From assembly GCF_014385105.1 (NCBI RefSeq), contig NZ_JACRTE010000005.1, positions 124,001-188,000 on the forward strand: a stretch of DNA of 64,000 nucleotides, given 5' to 3'. The notes under the pieces were generated by a model that saw nothing but the letters and a program-made list of their open reading frames with translations, was not told the DNA's origin and made no database searches. Positions 35,212 to 42,982 of this stretch are shown here, in pieces. Positions within the stretch are counted from its first letter, which is position 1. Every line of letters begins with the position of its first letter. The position numbers and the translations under genes were made by a program. The stretch is from Qingrenia yutianensis (lineage in GTDB: Bacteria; Bacillota; Clostridia; UMGS1810).

Positions 35212-36804
35212 TTATAAAATTTTTATATCGCCTTTTTTCAGCGCGTTGTCGGTTTTTGTTTTTATGTTAAGACGGTATTTTTTCCAAAAATACTGCCTGT
35301 TTTCCTTTTTATATCCCGACACTGCGGCGATGTCCTTACTGTTTGCAAAAACGGTTATTTCGCCTTTTGCGCCGTTTTGCAAAACATATTTTTCTATTTT
35401 TTTCTTATACATCAGCGTTTCCGCCATTTCCCTTATTGCAGGGTGATACGGTCCTGTCACGGTGTTTTCGTTCACCTCGCCGGTGGTCTGAAGTCCCACG
35501 CGGATAACGTTAATTTTGTTTGCATAAAACTTTTCAAGAATTTCCGACAGAATTTCAACCGTAAATTCAAGCGAAAGAGGCGTGTAGCTTCCCTTTTTCA
35601 TCATATCGAAAAGCGCCGTATCTTCTATCACAAGCGTGGGATAAACCCTTACGCAATCGGGTTTTAGGCTTATTATGTCATCACAGGTTTTGAGCATTTT
35701 TTCTTTTGTGTCGCCCAAAAGTCCAAGCATCATTTGAAGTCCCAGCGAAAACCCGTGTTCTTTTATAAGGCACGCCGACTTAAACACCGCGTCCGCACTG
35801 TGTCCGCGTCCGCTTTTTTTCAGCACGTCGCTGTCGGTTTTTGTTTTTATGTTAAGACGGTATTTTTTCCAAAAATACTGCCTGTTTTCCTTTTTATATC
35901 CCGACACTGCGGCGATGTCCTTACTGTTTGCAAAAACGGTTATTTCGCCTTTTGCGCCGTTTTGCAAAACATATTTTTCTATTTTTTTCTTATACATCAG
36001 CGTTTCCGCCATTTCCCTTATTGCAGGGTGATACGGTCCTGTCACGGTGTTTTCGTTCACCTCGCCGGTGGTCTGAAGTCCCACGCGGATAACGTTAATT
36101 TTGTTTGCATAAAACTTTTCAAGAATTTCCGACAGAATTTCAACCGTAAATTCAAGCGAAAGAGGCGTGTAGCTTCCCTTTTTCATCATATCGAAAAGCG
36201 CCGTATCTTCTATCACAAGCGTGGGATAAACCCTTACGCAATCGGGTTTTAGGCTTATTATGTCATCACAGGTTTTGAGCATTTTTTCTTTTGTGTCGCC
36301 CAAAAGTCCAAGCATCATTTGAAGTCCCAGCGAAAACCCGTGTTCTTTTATAAGGCACGCCGACTTAAACACCGCGTCCGCACTGTGTCCGCGTCCGCTT
36401 TTTTTCAGCACGTCGCTGTCGGTTGACTGGACGCCCAGCTCGATTGCCGTAAAACCGTAATTTTTAAGGCGGTTAAGGCAATTTTCGTCTATCGCGTCGG
36501 GACGGGTTGAACATCTTATACCGTTCACCTCGCCCGATTTCAAATATTTATACGCAATATTGCAAAGTGCGTTTTGAATATCCAAATCTATCGCGGTGAA
36601 GCTTCCGCCGAAAAACGCAATTTCAACGTATTTTCCGCCCTTTGAATATTTTTTAATTGTTTCAAGATTTTCTCTTATAAAGCCGTCAACCTCGGCATAA
36701 TCGAGCACGCTTTTTTTGCCGGTGATTTTTTTTTGATTGCAGAAAACACAGTTGTGCGTGCACCCGATATGCGGTACAAAAACGGGGATATTATAGTATC
36801 TCAT
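35212..36804 (-). CDS. Radical SAM protein (YhcC / ELP3-like), carrying an internal tandem duplication
   Basis: A 530-residue protein. The N-terminus has the iron-sulfur motif CTHNCVFC (CxxxCxxC) and FFGGSFTAID, typical of the oxygen-independent coproporphyrinogen-oxidase/ELP3-like radical SAM group. From about residue 130 a 195-residue segment (SDVLKKSGRGHSADAV to NIKTKTD) is present twice, head to tail, with identical protein sequence. Removing one copy gives about 335 residues, the normal length of this family, so the duplication is recent or an assembly artefact. It may still make a stable protein, because the catalytic N-terminus is untouched. The ATG overlaps the stop of rnc (ATGA), so the two are translated together. 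The physiological substrate is unknown. Confidence 0.88.
   Translation of the reverse strand: MRYYNIPVFVPHIGCTHNCVFCNQKKITGKKSVLDYAEVDGFIRENLETIKKYSKGGKYVEIAFFGGSFTAIDLDIQNALCNIAYKYLKSGEVNGIRCSTRPDAIDENCLNRLKNYGFTAIELGVQSTDSDVLKKSGRGHSADAVFKSACLIKEHGFSLGLQMMLGLLGDTKEKMLKTCDDIISLKPDCVRVYPTLVIEDTALFDMMKKGSYTPLSLEFTVEILSEILEKFYANKINVIRVGLQTTGEVNENTVTGPYHPAIREMAETLMYKKKIEKYVLQNGAKGEITVFANSKDIAAVSGYKKENRQYFWKKYRLNIKTKTDSDVLKKSGRGHSADAVFKSACLIKEHGFSLGLQMMLGLLGDTKEKMLKTCDDIISLKPDCVRVYPTLVIEDTALFDMMKKGSYTPLSLEFTVEILSEILEKFYANKINVIRVGLQTTGEVNENTVTGPYHPAIREMAETLMYKKKIEKYVLQNGAKGEITVFANSKDIAAVSGYKKENRQYFWKKYRLNIKTKTDNALKKGDIKIL
35247..36416 (-). repeat. Exact 585-bp tandem duplication inside the radical SAM gene
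   Basis: Copies lie at 35247-35831 and 35832-36416, offset exactly 585 bp (195 codons), so the frame is kept. Line-by-line reading shows no differences. The 8-bp word TGTCGGTT stands at both ends and the middle junction, which is the signature of slippage or recombination between short homologies. Confidence 0.95.
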
Positions 36805-37487
36805 TTTATGCCCAGCCTCATACACGCTTCTTTTGCCGCCGCCTGCTCTGCGGTTTTTTTGCTTTTGCCCTTGCCCTCACCGCATTTTTTTCCGTCCACC
36901 GAAACCGCGTAAACATAGCGTTTGTCGTGGTCGGGACCGCTCTGCGAAACAAGCGTATATTCCACACTCTTTGCATATTCCTGAGCGTATTCCTGCAAAC
37001 GCGTTTTGTATTCCAGAATTTTCGGATTTTTGCCCGAATATTCGTTTATATATTTAACGGTAAAATTCAAAATAACCCTTTTTGCCTCGTCCATTCCGCC
37101 GTCGAGAAAAATGCCTGCAAAAACCGCCTCAACCGCGTCTGCGATTATGGATTTGCGCTCTCTTCCGCCGTTTAATTCCTCGCCCCGGCTGAGATACAGG
37201 CACTCGCCTATGCCGATTTCCGCGGCGATTTTGTCCAGCCCTTCCTCGCACACAACACTTGCGCGGATTTTAGACAAATCGCCCTCACTGCTGGTTTTTA
37301 AGTGATTGAAAATGTATTCCGACACCACAACCGACAGCACGCTGTCGCCCAAAAATTCCATACGCTCGTAGCACTTTGCGCCTTTCACCTCGTTTATGTA
37401 TGAGCTGTGCGTAAGCGCAGTTTTCAAAAGGCTGACATTTTTAAATTTATACCCTATTTTTTCCTGAAGTTTATCTAATTTATTCAT
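36801..37487 (-). CDS. rnc: Ribonuclease III
   Basis: A 228-residue double-strand-specific endoribonuclease that processes rRNA precursors and structured RNAs. The RNase III signature ERMEFLGDSVLSVVVSEYIF (catalytic Asp in LGDSVL) is at about residues 39-58, and the second acidic site is in IIADAVEAVFAGIFLDGG. A double-stranded RNA-binding domain ends the protein (YKTRLQEYAQEYAKSVEY; KSKKTAEQAAAKEACMRL). The ATG has RBS TTAGGTGA. It lies just after acpP, with an intercistronic hairpin between them, and overlaps the radical SAM gene by 4 bp. The acpP-rnc order is conserved in Firmicutes. Confidence 0.96.
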   Translation of the reverse strand: MNKLDKLQEKIGYKFKNVSLLKTALTHSSYINEVKGAKCYERMEFLGDSVLSVVVSEYIFNHLKTSSEGDLSKIRASVVCEEGLDKIAAEIGIGECLYLSRGEELNGGRERKSIIADAVEAVFAGIFLDGGMDEAKRVILNFTVKYINEYSGKNPKILEYKTRLQEYAQEYAKSVEYTLVSQSGPDHDKRYVYAVSVDGKKCGEGKGKSKKTAEQAAAKEACMRLGIK

Positions 37488-37508
37488 ATTTTCACCTAAC
37501 CGAAATCA

Positions 37509-37536
37509 GGCATCAGATGCTCGAACATCTGATGCC
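37509..37536 (-). terminator. Intercistronic hairpin after acpP
   Basis: A perfect 11-bp stem (GGCATCAGATG / CATCTGATGCC) with a 6-nt loop, 11 bp after the acpP stop. The minus-strand T-tract (TGATTTCGG) is poor, so it may be a partial terminator or a processing/stability element that separates acpP from rnc messages. Confidence 0.55.
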
Positions 37537-37547
37537 CTTTTCTTAAA

Positions 37548-37775
37548 TCAGTTTACTTTTGAGTTGATATAGTTCATTGCGTCCGAAACGGTAACAATAT
37601 TTTCCGCCTCTTCTTCGGGAACCTCAATTTCAAATTCTTCTTCAATAGCCATAATAAGCTCGACCATATCAAGCGAATCCGCACCGAGGTCATCTATAAA
37701 CGACGCTTCGGGAGTAACTTTGCTTTCGTCAATTCCGAGCTGCTCGACAATAATATTCTTAATTTTTTCAAACAC
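37548..37775 (-). CDS. acpP: Acyl carrier protein
   Basis: A 75-residue acidic protein that carries growing acyl chains in fatty acid synthesis on a phosphopantetheine arm. The attachment serine is in GADSLDMVELIMAIEEEF. The whole sequence is a four-helix ACP and ends VSDAMNYINSKVN. The start is a GTG with a strong GGAGGTG site, which is more convincing than any downstream ATG. Other fab genes are not in the window; the neighbour is rnc, as in Bacillus. Confidence 0.97.
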   Translation of the reverse strand: MFEKIKNIIVEQLGIDESKVTPEASFIDDLGADSLDMVELIMAIEEEFEIEVPEEEAENIVTVSDAMNYINSKVN

Positions 37776-37833
37776 CCTTTTTCACCTCCAAAAATTCTGC
37801 TATAAGGTATTTACCCGCTTTTTGTCCCTTTAA

Positions 37834-37856
37834 ACAAAAATTTTGGAAATTTTTGT
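37834..37856 (-). terminator. AT-rich hairpin after lonB
   Basis: A 10-bp stem (ACAAAAATTT / AAATTTTTGT) with a 3-nt loop lies 6 bp after the lonB stop. The T-run after it is short, so termination is likely weak. The acpP promoter probably lies between this hairpin and the acpP start. Confidence 0.45.
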
Positions 37857-37862
37857 GTTTTT

Positions 37863-39542
37863 TTATTTTCCGCTGTTTACCTCGCTCGCGCTTGCAATCA
37901 TAAGCTTTTCGCCCGGAACGTATACACCCTCGTTTTCAGCGGTGTTAAAGCAAATTTTTATAACGTCTTTAATGTTGTCGGCGCAGATTATCTCAATCGG
38001 CAAATCCTCAAACGTTCGGCGGTAGTTGTCGCGCGGAATTATCACGCGTTTGATATTCGCATTTTGCGCCGCCTCGATTTTGGACGCCACACCGCCCACA
38101 GCATAAACCGAGCCGAGAATGGAAACCTCGCCGGTAAGTGCAATATCAGACGGCATTTTGATGTTTTTCACCGCCGAATAAACCGCGCAGACAAGCGCAA
38201 TTCCTGCCGACGGACCGTCAACGGGAATACCGCCGGGGAAGTTTATATGAATGTCAAAATCGGCGGTGTTTATTCCGAAAACGTTCTTTAAAACCGTCAC
38301 TGCGTTTTCCACCGACTCTTTCGCGGTGCTCTTTTTAATGAGCCGTCTTCCGCGCATTTCAAGCTGTTCGCTCTCGATAATTCCGCTCACCGAAACGCTT
38401 CCGCCGTTTGCGCTTTTCTTCGCCGATGCCTCGATTTTCATAAAATATCCCGTCGACAAATTTGCCACCGAAAGACCGTTTACAACGCCGACTTTCGGTT
38501 CGGACGCGCACTTTGCAATGACCTTTGGCTGATATTTTCCCACCTGTAAAACCCACTCGGTGTCTTTCACCGTCACGTTTTTTCTGCCCTCGGTCGCCGC
38601 GGCGCTGATTGACGTTTGAATAATGCTCACCGCGTCGCGCCCGTTGTCGGCAAACTGCGAAATAAGTTCGCACACGCCGTCCTCAAGCGACACGCCCGCA
38701 TTTTTTGCGGCATTTTCGGCAATTTTTTCAACGCTGTTTTTGTCCAGCGCGTTAAAATAAATCTCCACACAGCGCGAGCGCAGAGCAGGCGGAATTTCTT
38801 CGGGATTTCGCGTCGTTGCGCCCACAAGACGGAAGTCGGCAGGCATACCGTCGCGGAAAATTTTGTGTATATGCAATGGAATATTTTTGTCACCGCTCGC
38901 ATAATACGCGCTCTCAAATTTCACGCGTCTGTCCTCCAATACTTTCAAAAGACGGTTGAGCTGAATGGGGTGCAATTCACCGATTTCGTCGATAAAAAGC
39001 ACACCGCCGTGCGCATTTGACACCGCGCCCGGTTTGGGCTGGGGAACTCCCGCGTTGCCGTATGCGCCCGAACCCTGATAAATAGGGTCGTGCACCGAGC
39101 CGATTAACGGGTCGGCAATGCTCCGCTCGTCAAACTGCAAAGTGGTTGCGTCGGTTTCGATAAACTTCGCACTCGGCAAAAACGGCGAACACGCAGTGTG
39201 CTTTGCACGCTCCAGAATAAGCCGTGCCGCCGCGGTTTTGCCCACGCCCGGGGGTCCGTAAATAAGGACGTGCTGAGGATTAGGTCCGCAAAGCGCGGCT
39301 ATAAGCGCTTTTACCGCCTCCTCCTGCCCTACAATTTCGCTCAAATTTTTCGGACGCGTTTTCTCGGAAAGCGGTTCGGCAAGCTTTATTTTTTCAAGAG
39401 CATTAAGCTTTTCAAGCTCTTTTTTCGACTCTCCCGTAACGGCATTCTGACTGCTTCTCTGCGAATAAAGCAATGAAAAAAAGTATATTCCCACCACTGC
39501 GGAAAAGAAAAACTGCAATGTCATAATCACTGTATTTATCAA
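37863..39542 (-). CDS. lonB: LonB-type membrane-anchored ATP-dependent protease
   Basis: A 559-residue protein. A transmembrane helix (LQFFFSAVVGIYFFSLLY) lies near the N-terminus, followed by an AAA+ module with Walker A GPPGVGKTA and Walker B GGVLFIDEIGEL, and a Lon protease domain with the Ser/Lys dyad S445 in DGPSAG and K488 in SKIEAAQ. This short Lon without the substrate-binding N-domain is the LonB form, which in Bacillus is made in the forespore under sigma-F. I place the start at TTG 39542, which has AGAAGGGAAG correctly spaced; an ATG at 39524 is the alternative. It is divergent from a small membrane-protein gene. Confidence 0.9.
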   Translation of the reverse strand: MINTVIMTLQFFFSAVVGIYFFSLLYSQRSSQNAVTGESKKELEKLNALEKIKLAEPLSEKTRPKNLSEIVGQEEAVKALIAALCGPNPQHVLIYGPPGVGKTAAARLILERAKHTACSPFLPSAKFIETDATTLQFDERSIADPLIGSVHDPIYQGSGAYGNAGVPQPKPGAVSNAHGGVLFIDEIGELHPIQLNRLLKVLEDRRVKFESAYYASGDKNIPLHIHKIFRDGMPADFRLVGATTRNPEEIPPALRSRCVEIYFNALDKNSVEKIAENAAKNAGVSLEDGVCELISQFADNGRDAVSIIQTSISAAATEGRKNVTVKDTEWVLQVGKYQPKVIAKCASEPKVGVVNGLSVANLSTGYFMKIEASAKKSANGGSVSVSGIIESEQLEMRGRRLIKKSTAKESVENAVTVLKNVFGINTADFDIHINFPGGIPVDGPSAGIALVCAVYSAVKNIKMPSDIALTGEVSILGSVYAVGGVASKIEAAQNANIKRVIIPRDNYRRTFEDLPIEIICADNIKDVIKICFNTAENEGVYVPGEKLMIASASEVNSGK

Positions 39543-39605
39543 CTTTCTTCCCTTCTTTCCACTTATAATTTTTGCATATAAAATTTTATTATTCAAATTT
39601 TTATA

Positions 39606-39634
39606 TTGAATTTTTATTTTGTTTGTAGTATAAT
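39606..39634 (+). promoter_or_regulatory. Sigma-A promoter of the 134-residue gene and yqhQ operon
   Basis: TTGAAT (39606-39611), 17-bp spacer, TATAAT (39629-39634), 39 bp before the GTG start. It probably drives the long plus-strand unit that runs towards recG. Confidence 0.85.
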
Positions 39635-39673
39635 CAATACAAGTGTATTTATCAGTAAAGCGAGGTTAATTTT

Positions 39674-40078
39674 GTGAATTATTTCAGTGAACATAAAAAG
39701 GCTTTTACCGCAGTCATTATTGCGGTTCTGGCAGTGCTGGCGGTTTGCGTTTTTGCGTTTTCGCAAAGAAAACACTGCAAAAGCGAAAACAGAAATGCGG
39801 TTCAGTCGCAGAGCACCGATACAGAAGTTAAAACGGACGAAAATAAAACAGGCGGAACAGACAAAAACACCGATAAAACCGACGGTGCAAAATCGGCGGA
39901 AAGTCCGCTTAAAGAGGGCGAAAGCCTGGAAAAGCTTGTAGACGATTTCAACACTCTGCCCGACGGCGAGGAAAAGGAAAAGGTGCGCAAGCGTCTTGAA
40001 GAAATTTTAGCCGAGGCGGAAAAACAGTCGCCGGCAAACAGTGCAAATCAGGAGGATAACAATGGCAAAGACCAATAA
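39674..40078 (+). CDS. Single-pass membrane protein with an acidic, low-complexity tail
   Basis: A 134-residue protein beginning GTG behind GCGAGG. One transmembrane helix (AVIIAVLAVLAVCVFAF) is near the N-terminus, and the outer part is Lys/Asp/Thr-rich low-complexity sequence ending in a short amphipathic helix (EKEKVRKRLEEILAEAEKQ). No family is recognised. Its last 17 bp overlap the start of yqhQ, so it is co-translated with that gene. It may be a small regulatory or scaffold membrane protein, but nothing shows this. Confidence 0.72.
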   Translation: MNYFSEHKKAFTAVIIAVLAVLAVCVFAFSQRKHCKSENRNAVQSQSTDTEVKTDENKTGGTDKNTDKTDGAKSAESPLKEGESLEKLVDDFNTLPDGEEKEKVRKRLEEILAEAEKQSPANSANQEDNNGKDQ

Positions 40079-41015
40079 CGAAAAAGTGCATAAAACCAGC
40101 ATCGGCGGTCAGGCGGTTATGGAGGGCGTTATGATGCGCGGACCGAAAGAAATCGCCACGGCGGTGCGGAAATCAAACGGCGAAATTATAATCGACAAAA
40201 AAGAAGTAAGCTCGGTTTTTACAAAATATAAATTTTTGAAAATTCCGATTTTGCGCGGTGTAATCTCGTTTTTCGAGTCGATGATTACCGGCGTGAAATG
40301 CCTTATGTTTTCCGCCGAGCAGGCGGATTTGGAGGACGGCGAAGATTACAAGCCGTCGAAATTCGAGCAGTGGCTGGACGACAAATTCGGCGACAAGGTT
40401 AAAGATATTGTGATATATTTTTCGGTTTTCGTGTCGCTCATTTTCAGCGTGGGACTATTCATTCTTCTCCCCACGGTGCTTGTCGGGTGGCTGAAAAAAT
40501 TCATTGTCAGCGCGCCTGTTTTGTCGCTCTGCGAGGGCGGTGTGAGAATTGTGATTTTCCTTGCGTACCTGTTTTTGGTGTCGCGTATGAAAGACATTCA
40601 GCGCGTTTTTGAGTATCACGGCGCGGAACACAAGACCATTGCGGCATACGAACACGGCGAGGAATTAACTCCCGAAAACGCGCGCAAATATTCGCGTCTG
40701 CACCCGAGATGCGGAACAAGCTTTTTGCTTATCGTTATGATTATCAGCATAATATTTTTCTCGTTTTTAAAGTGGGAAACCGTTTGGCAGAGAATGCTTT
40801 ACAGACTGCTTCTTTTGCCCGTGGTTGCAGGCGTTTCGTACGAAATCATAAAATTTGCCGGCAGGAGCGACTCAAAGCTTGTGAAATGGCTCACTTCGCC
40901 CGGTCTTGCACTTCAGCTTCTCACCACGCGCGAGCCCGACGACAGCCAGCTTGAAGTTGCCATTGCGGCGCTCAAAAGCGTTTTGACGGGAAACAAAGAC
41001 GACGACAAATGGTAG
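40062..41015 (+). CDS. yqhQ: DUF1385 membrane protein YqhQ
   Basis: A 317-residue multi-pass membrane protein. The start is the ATG at 40062, which has an AGGAGGATAACA site; the upstream in-frame extension has none. The family signature is SIGGQAVMEGVMMRGP, followed by four predicted helices (including VIYFSVFVSLIFSVGLFILL) and the block FEYHGAEHKTIAAYEHGEEL, then HPRCGTSFLLIVM. YqhQ-like proteins are widespread in Firmicutes; their biochemical role is not settled. It overlaps prmC by 7 bp and is translated with it, as often observed in Clostridia. Confidence 0.93.
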   Translation: MAKTNNEKVHKTSIGGQAVMEGVMMRGPKEIATAVRKSNGEIIIDKKEVSSVFTKYKFLKIPILRGVISFFESMITGVKCLMFSAEQADLEDGEDYKPSKFEQWLDDKFGDKVKDIVIYFSVFVSLIFSVGLFILLPTVLVGWLKKFIVSAPVLSLCEGGVRIVIFLAYLFLVSRMKDIQRVFEYHGAEHKTIAAYEHGEELTPENARKYSRLHPRCGTSFLLIVMIISIIFFSFLKWETVWQRMLYRLLLLPVVAGVSYEIIKFAGRSDSKLVKWLTSPGLALQLLTTREPDDSQLEVAIAALKSVLTGNKDDDKW

Positions 41016-41893
41016 AAAATAATTTGAATTTTGACAAAAACAGCACAATCGGCGAACTGAAATTCTGCGCGCAGAAAATGCTTTTGCAATGCGGAATTGA
41101 ACGTCCTCAAACCGACGTTACGGCAATGCTTAAACACATTTTAAAATGTGACGAAATTTACCTTGTCACACACAAAAACAACATTTTGCCGACCGAAAAG
41201 TTTGCCCAATTTAAAGATTTTTTGGAAAAGCGTAAAAACGACGTTCCGCTCGGCTATATTCTGGGCGAAAAAGAGTTTATGTCACTCAAATTCTGCGTTG
41301 ACGAAAACACGCTTATCCCCCGTCCCGACACCGAAACGGTGGTTGAAGAGGTTATCGCGCGGACAAAAACGGGCGATAAAATTCTCGATTTGTGCACGGG
41401 GAGCGGTGCGATTGGAATTTCGTGCGCGAAATACACCTCGGCACAGTGCGTTGTGTGCGTTGACAAATTTGAAAAAACCCTTGCGGTTGCCGAGAAAAAC
41501 GCCCGTATCAACGGCGTTTCGGACGTCTGCGAGTTTATACGGCTCGACGTTTTGGAAAATCTTTCAGATCTTAAAAAAGCATACGGAAAATTTGATATTT
41601 GCGTGTCAAATCCGCCGTATATCGAAACCGACGAAATTGAAAAGCTTGACAAAACGGTGAAAAATTACGAACCGAAATCCGCTCTGGACGGCGGAAAAGA
41701 CGGACATTTGTTTTACAGAAAAATCGTCGCGGACGCGGAATTTTTTCTTAAAAAAGGCGGAATTTTGGCTTTTGAAATCGGCTTTGACCAGGCTGACGCG
41801 GTTAAAAGCTTAATGACAGAAAAATTTGAAAATACCGTTGTAAAACGCGATTTGGGCGGAAACGACCGCGCGGTAATCGGTATTTTGAGGTGA
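41009..41893 (+). CDS. prmC: Peptide chain release factor N5-glutamine methyltransferase
   Basis: A 294-residue SAM-dependent enzyme that methylates the glutamine of the GGQ loop of release factors RF1 and RF2. The N-terminal helical domain (YILGEKEFMSLKF) binds the factor; then ILDLCTGSGAIGISCA is the SAM motif and VSNPPYIET contains the NPPY catalytic motif. Length is normal. The ATG overlaps the end of yqhQ. It follows the YqhQ/PrmC pairing common in Firmicutes. prfA is not in the window. Confidence 0.95.
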   Translation: MVENNLNFDKNSTIGELKFCAQKMLLQCGIERPQTDVTAMLKHILKCDEIYLVTHKNNILPTEKFAQFKDFLEKRKNDVPLGYILGEKEFMSLKFCVDENTLIPRPDTETVVEEVIARTKTGDKILDLCTGSGAIGISCAKYTSAQCVVCVDKFEKTLAVAEKNARINGVSDVCEFIRLDVLENLSDLKKAYGKFDICVSNPPYIETDEIEKLDKTVKNYEPKSALDGGKDGHLFYRKIVADAEFFLKKGGILAFEIGFDQADAVKSLMTEKFENTVVKRDLGGNDRAVIGILR

Positions 41894-41897
41894 AAAA

Positions 41898-42971
41898 ATG
41901 GTTAAAATTATGCACATTGCAGACGTGCATCTTGACAGAAAAACAGAGGGCTTATCCCCCGAAAAAAGCGCGTTAAGGCGCGCGGAATACAAAGAAACAT
42001 TTGAAAAAGCAATAAATCTCGCAAAAGAGGAAGATGTTAAAATCATACTTATTGCCGGCGACCTGTTCGACAGCGCTTTAACCGCTGACAGCACGGTGGA
42101 TTTTGTACGCAAGACGCTTGCGAAAATTCCCGAAATTTATGTATTTATTTCACCCGGCAACCACGACCCTATCGCGAGCGGAATTTATTCGCGTCTTGGT
42201 GAAAATTTGAGCGAAAACGTGAAAATTTTCGGCACAAGCCTCGAATGTGTTGAACTCGACGCATTGAACGTGCGCGTTATCGGCGCAGGATTCGACGGCG
42301 AATATCAGGAAAACTGCCTGCTTTCGGGCTTTTCCGCGCCTGACGACGGCAAGATAAATCTCGTCTGCATACACGGCGACCTAAAATCTGGCAGTGAATA
42401 CAATCCCCTTTTGCAAAGCGATATTTCGGGTACCAATGCCGACTACATTGCGCTCGGTCACACGCACGCATATTCGGGCATTTTGACGTCGGGAAAAACT
42501 CACTATGCATATTCGGGCGCGCTCGAACCGCACGGTTTTGACGAAACTGGTGAAAAGGGCGTTCTTATCGGAAATATTGACAAGCAAAAAGCGGATTTAA
42601 AATTTGTTCCTCTTGAAAAAAGACGATTCAACGTCTGCGAAATTGACGTTTCGGACTGTGAAATTTTTGAAGATGTTATCGGCAAAATCCGCGAAAAATT
42701 AACGCGCGCGTCCGACTTTTACAAAATCGTTCTCACGGGCGGAAAAAAAGCGGAAATCAAGCTTGACAAGGCCGTTTTAAACTCGTTTTTTGAAGACAGC
42801 GTTTTTTACATAAAATTCTCCGACGAAACGAAATCTCTCCTTGACATTGACGCGCTGTGCGAAGAATACACGTTAAAAGGCATTTGCGCAAAGCGCATAA
42901 AAGAGCTTTCTGACGGCGGAAACAAGGAATTTTACGACAAAGTTGCAGACTATCTTTTCGGTCTGTTTTAG
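41898..42971 (+). CDS. SbcD/YhaO-like calcineurin-type DNA repair exonuclease subunit
   Basis: A 357-residue metallophosphoesterase. All metal-binding motifs are present: HIADVHLD (residues 6-13), GDLFD (about 55), GNHDP (about 87) and HTHAY (about 193). The C-terminal 130 residues form a separate domain, as in YhaO. It is 11 bp upstream of the ATPase partner gene, so the pair is the YhaO/YhaN (SbcD/SbcC-like) complex, believed to process DNA ends or hairpins. The start has RBS GAGGTGAAAA. It lies 4 bp after prmC. Confidence 0.88.
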   Translation: MVKIMHIADVHLDRKTEGLSPEKSALRRAEYKETFEKAINLAKEEDVKIILIAGDLFDSALTADSTVDFVRKTLAKIPEIYVFISPGNHDPIASGIYSRLGENLSENVKIFGTSLECVELDALNVRVIGAGFDGEYQENCLLSGFSAPDDGKINLVCIHGDLKSGSEYNPLLQSDISGTNADYIALGHTHAYSGILTSGKTHYAYSGALEPHGFDETGEKGVLIGNIDKQKADLKFVPLEKRRFNVCEIDVSDCEIFEDVIGKIREKLTRASDFYKIVLTGGKKAEIKLDKAVLNSFFEDSVFYIKFSDETKSLLDIDALCEEYTLKGICAKRIKELSDGGNKEFYDKVADYLFGLF

Positions 42972-42982
42972 GCGGTGACGGA

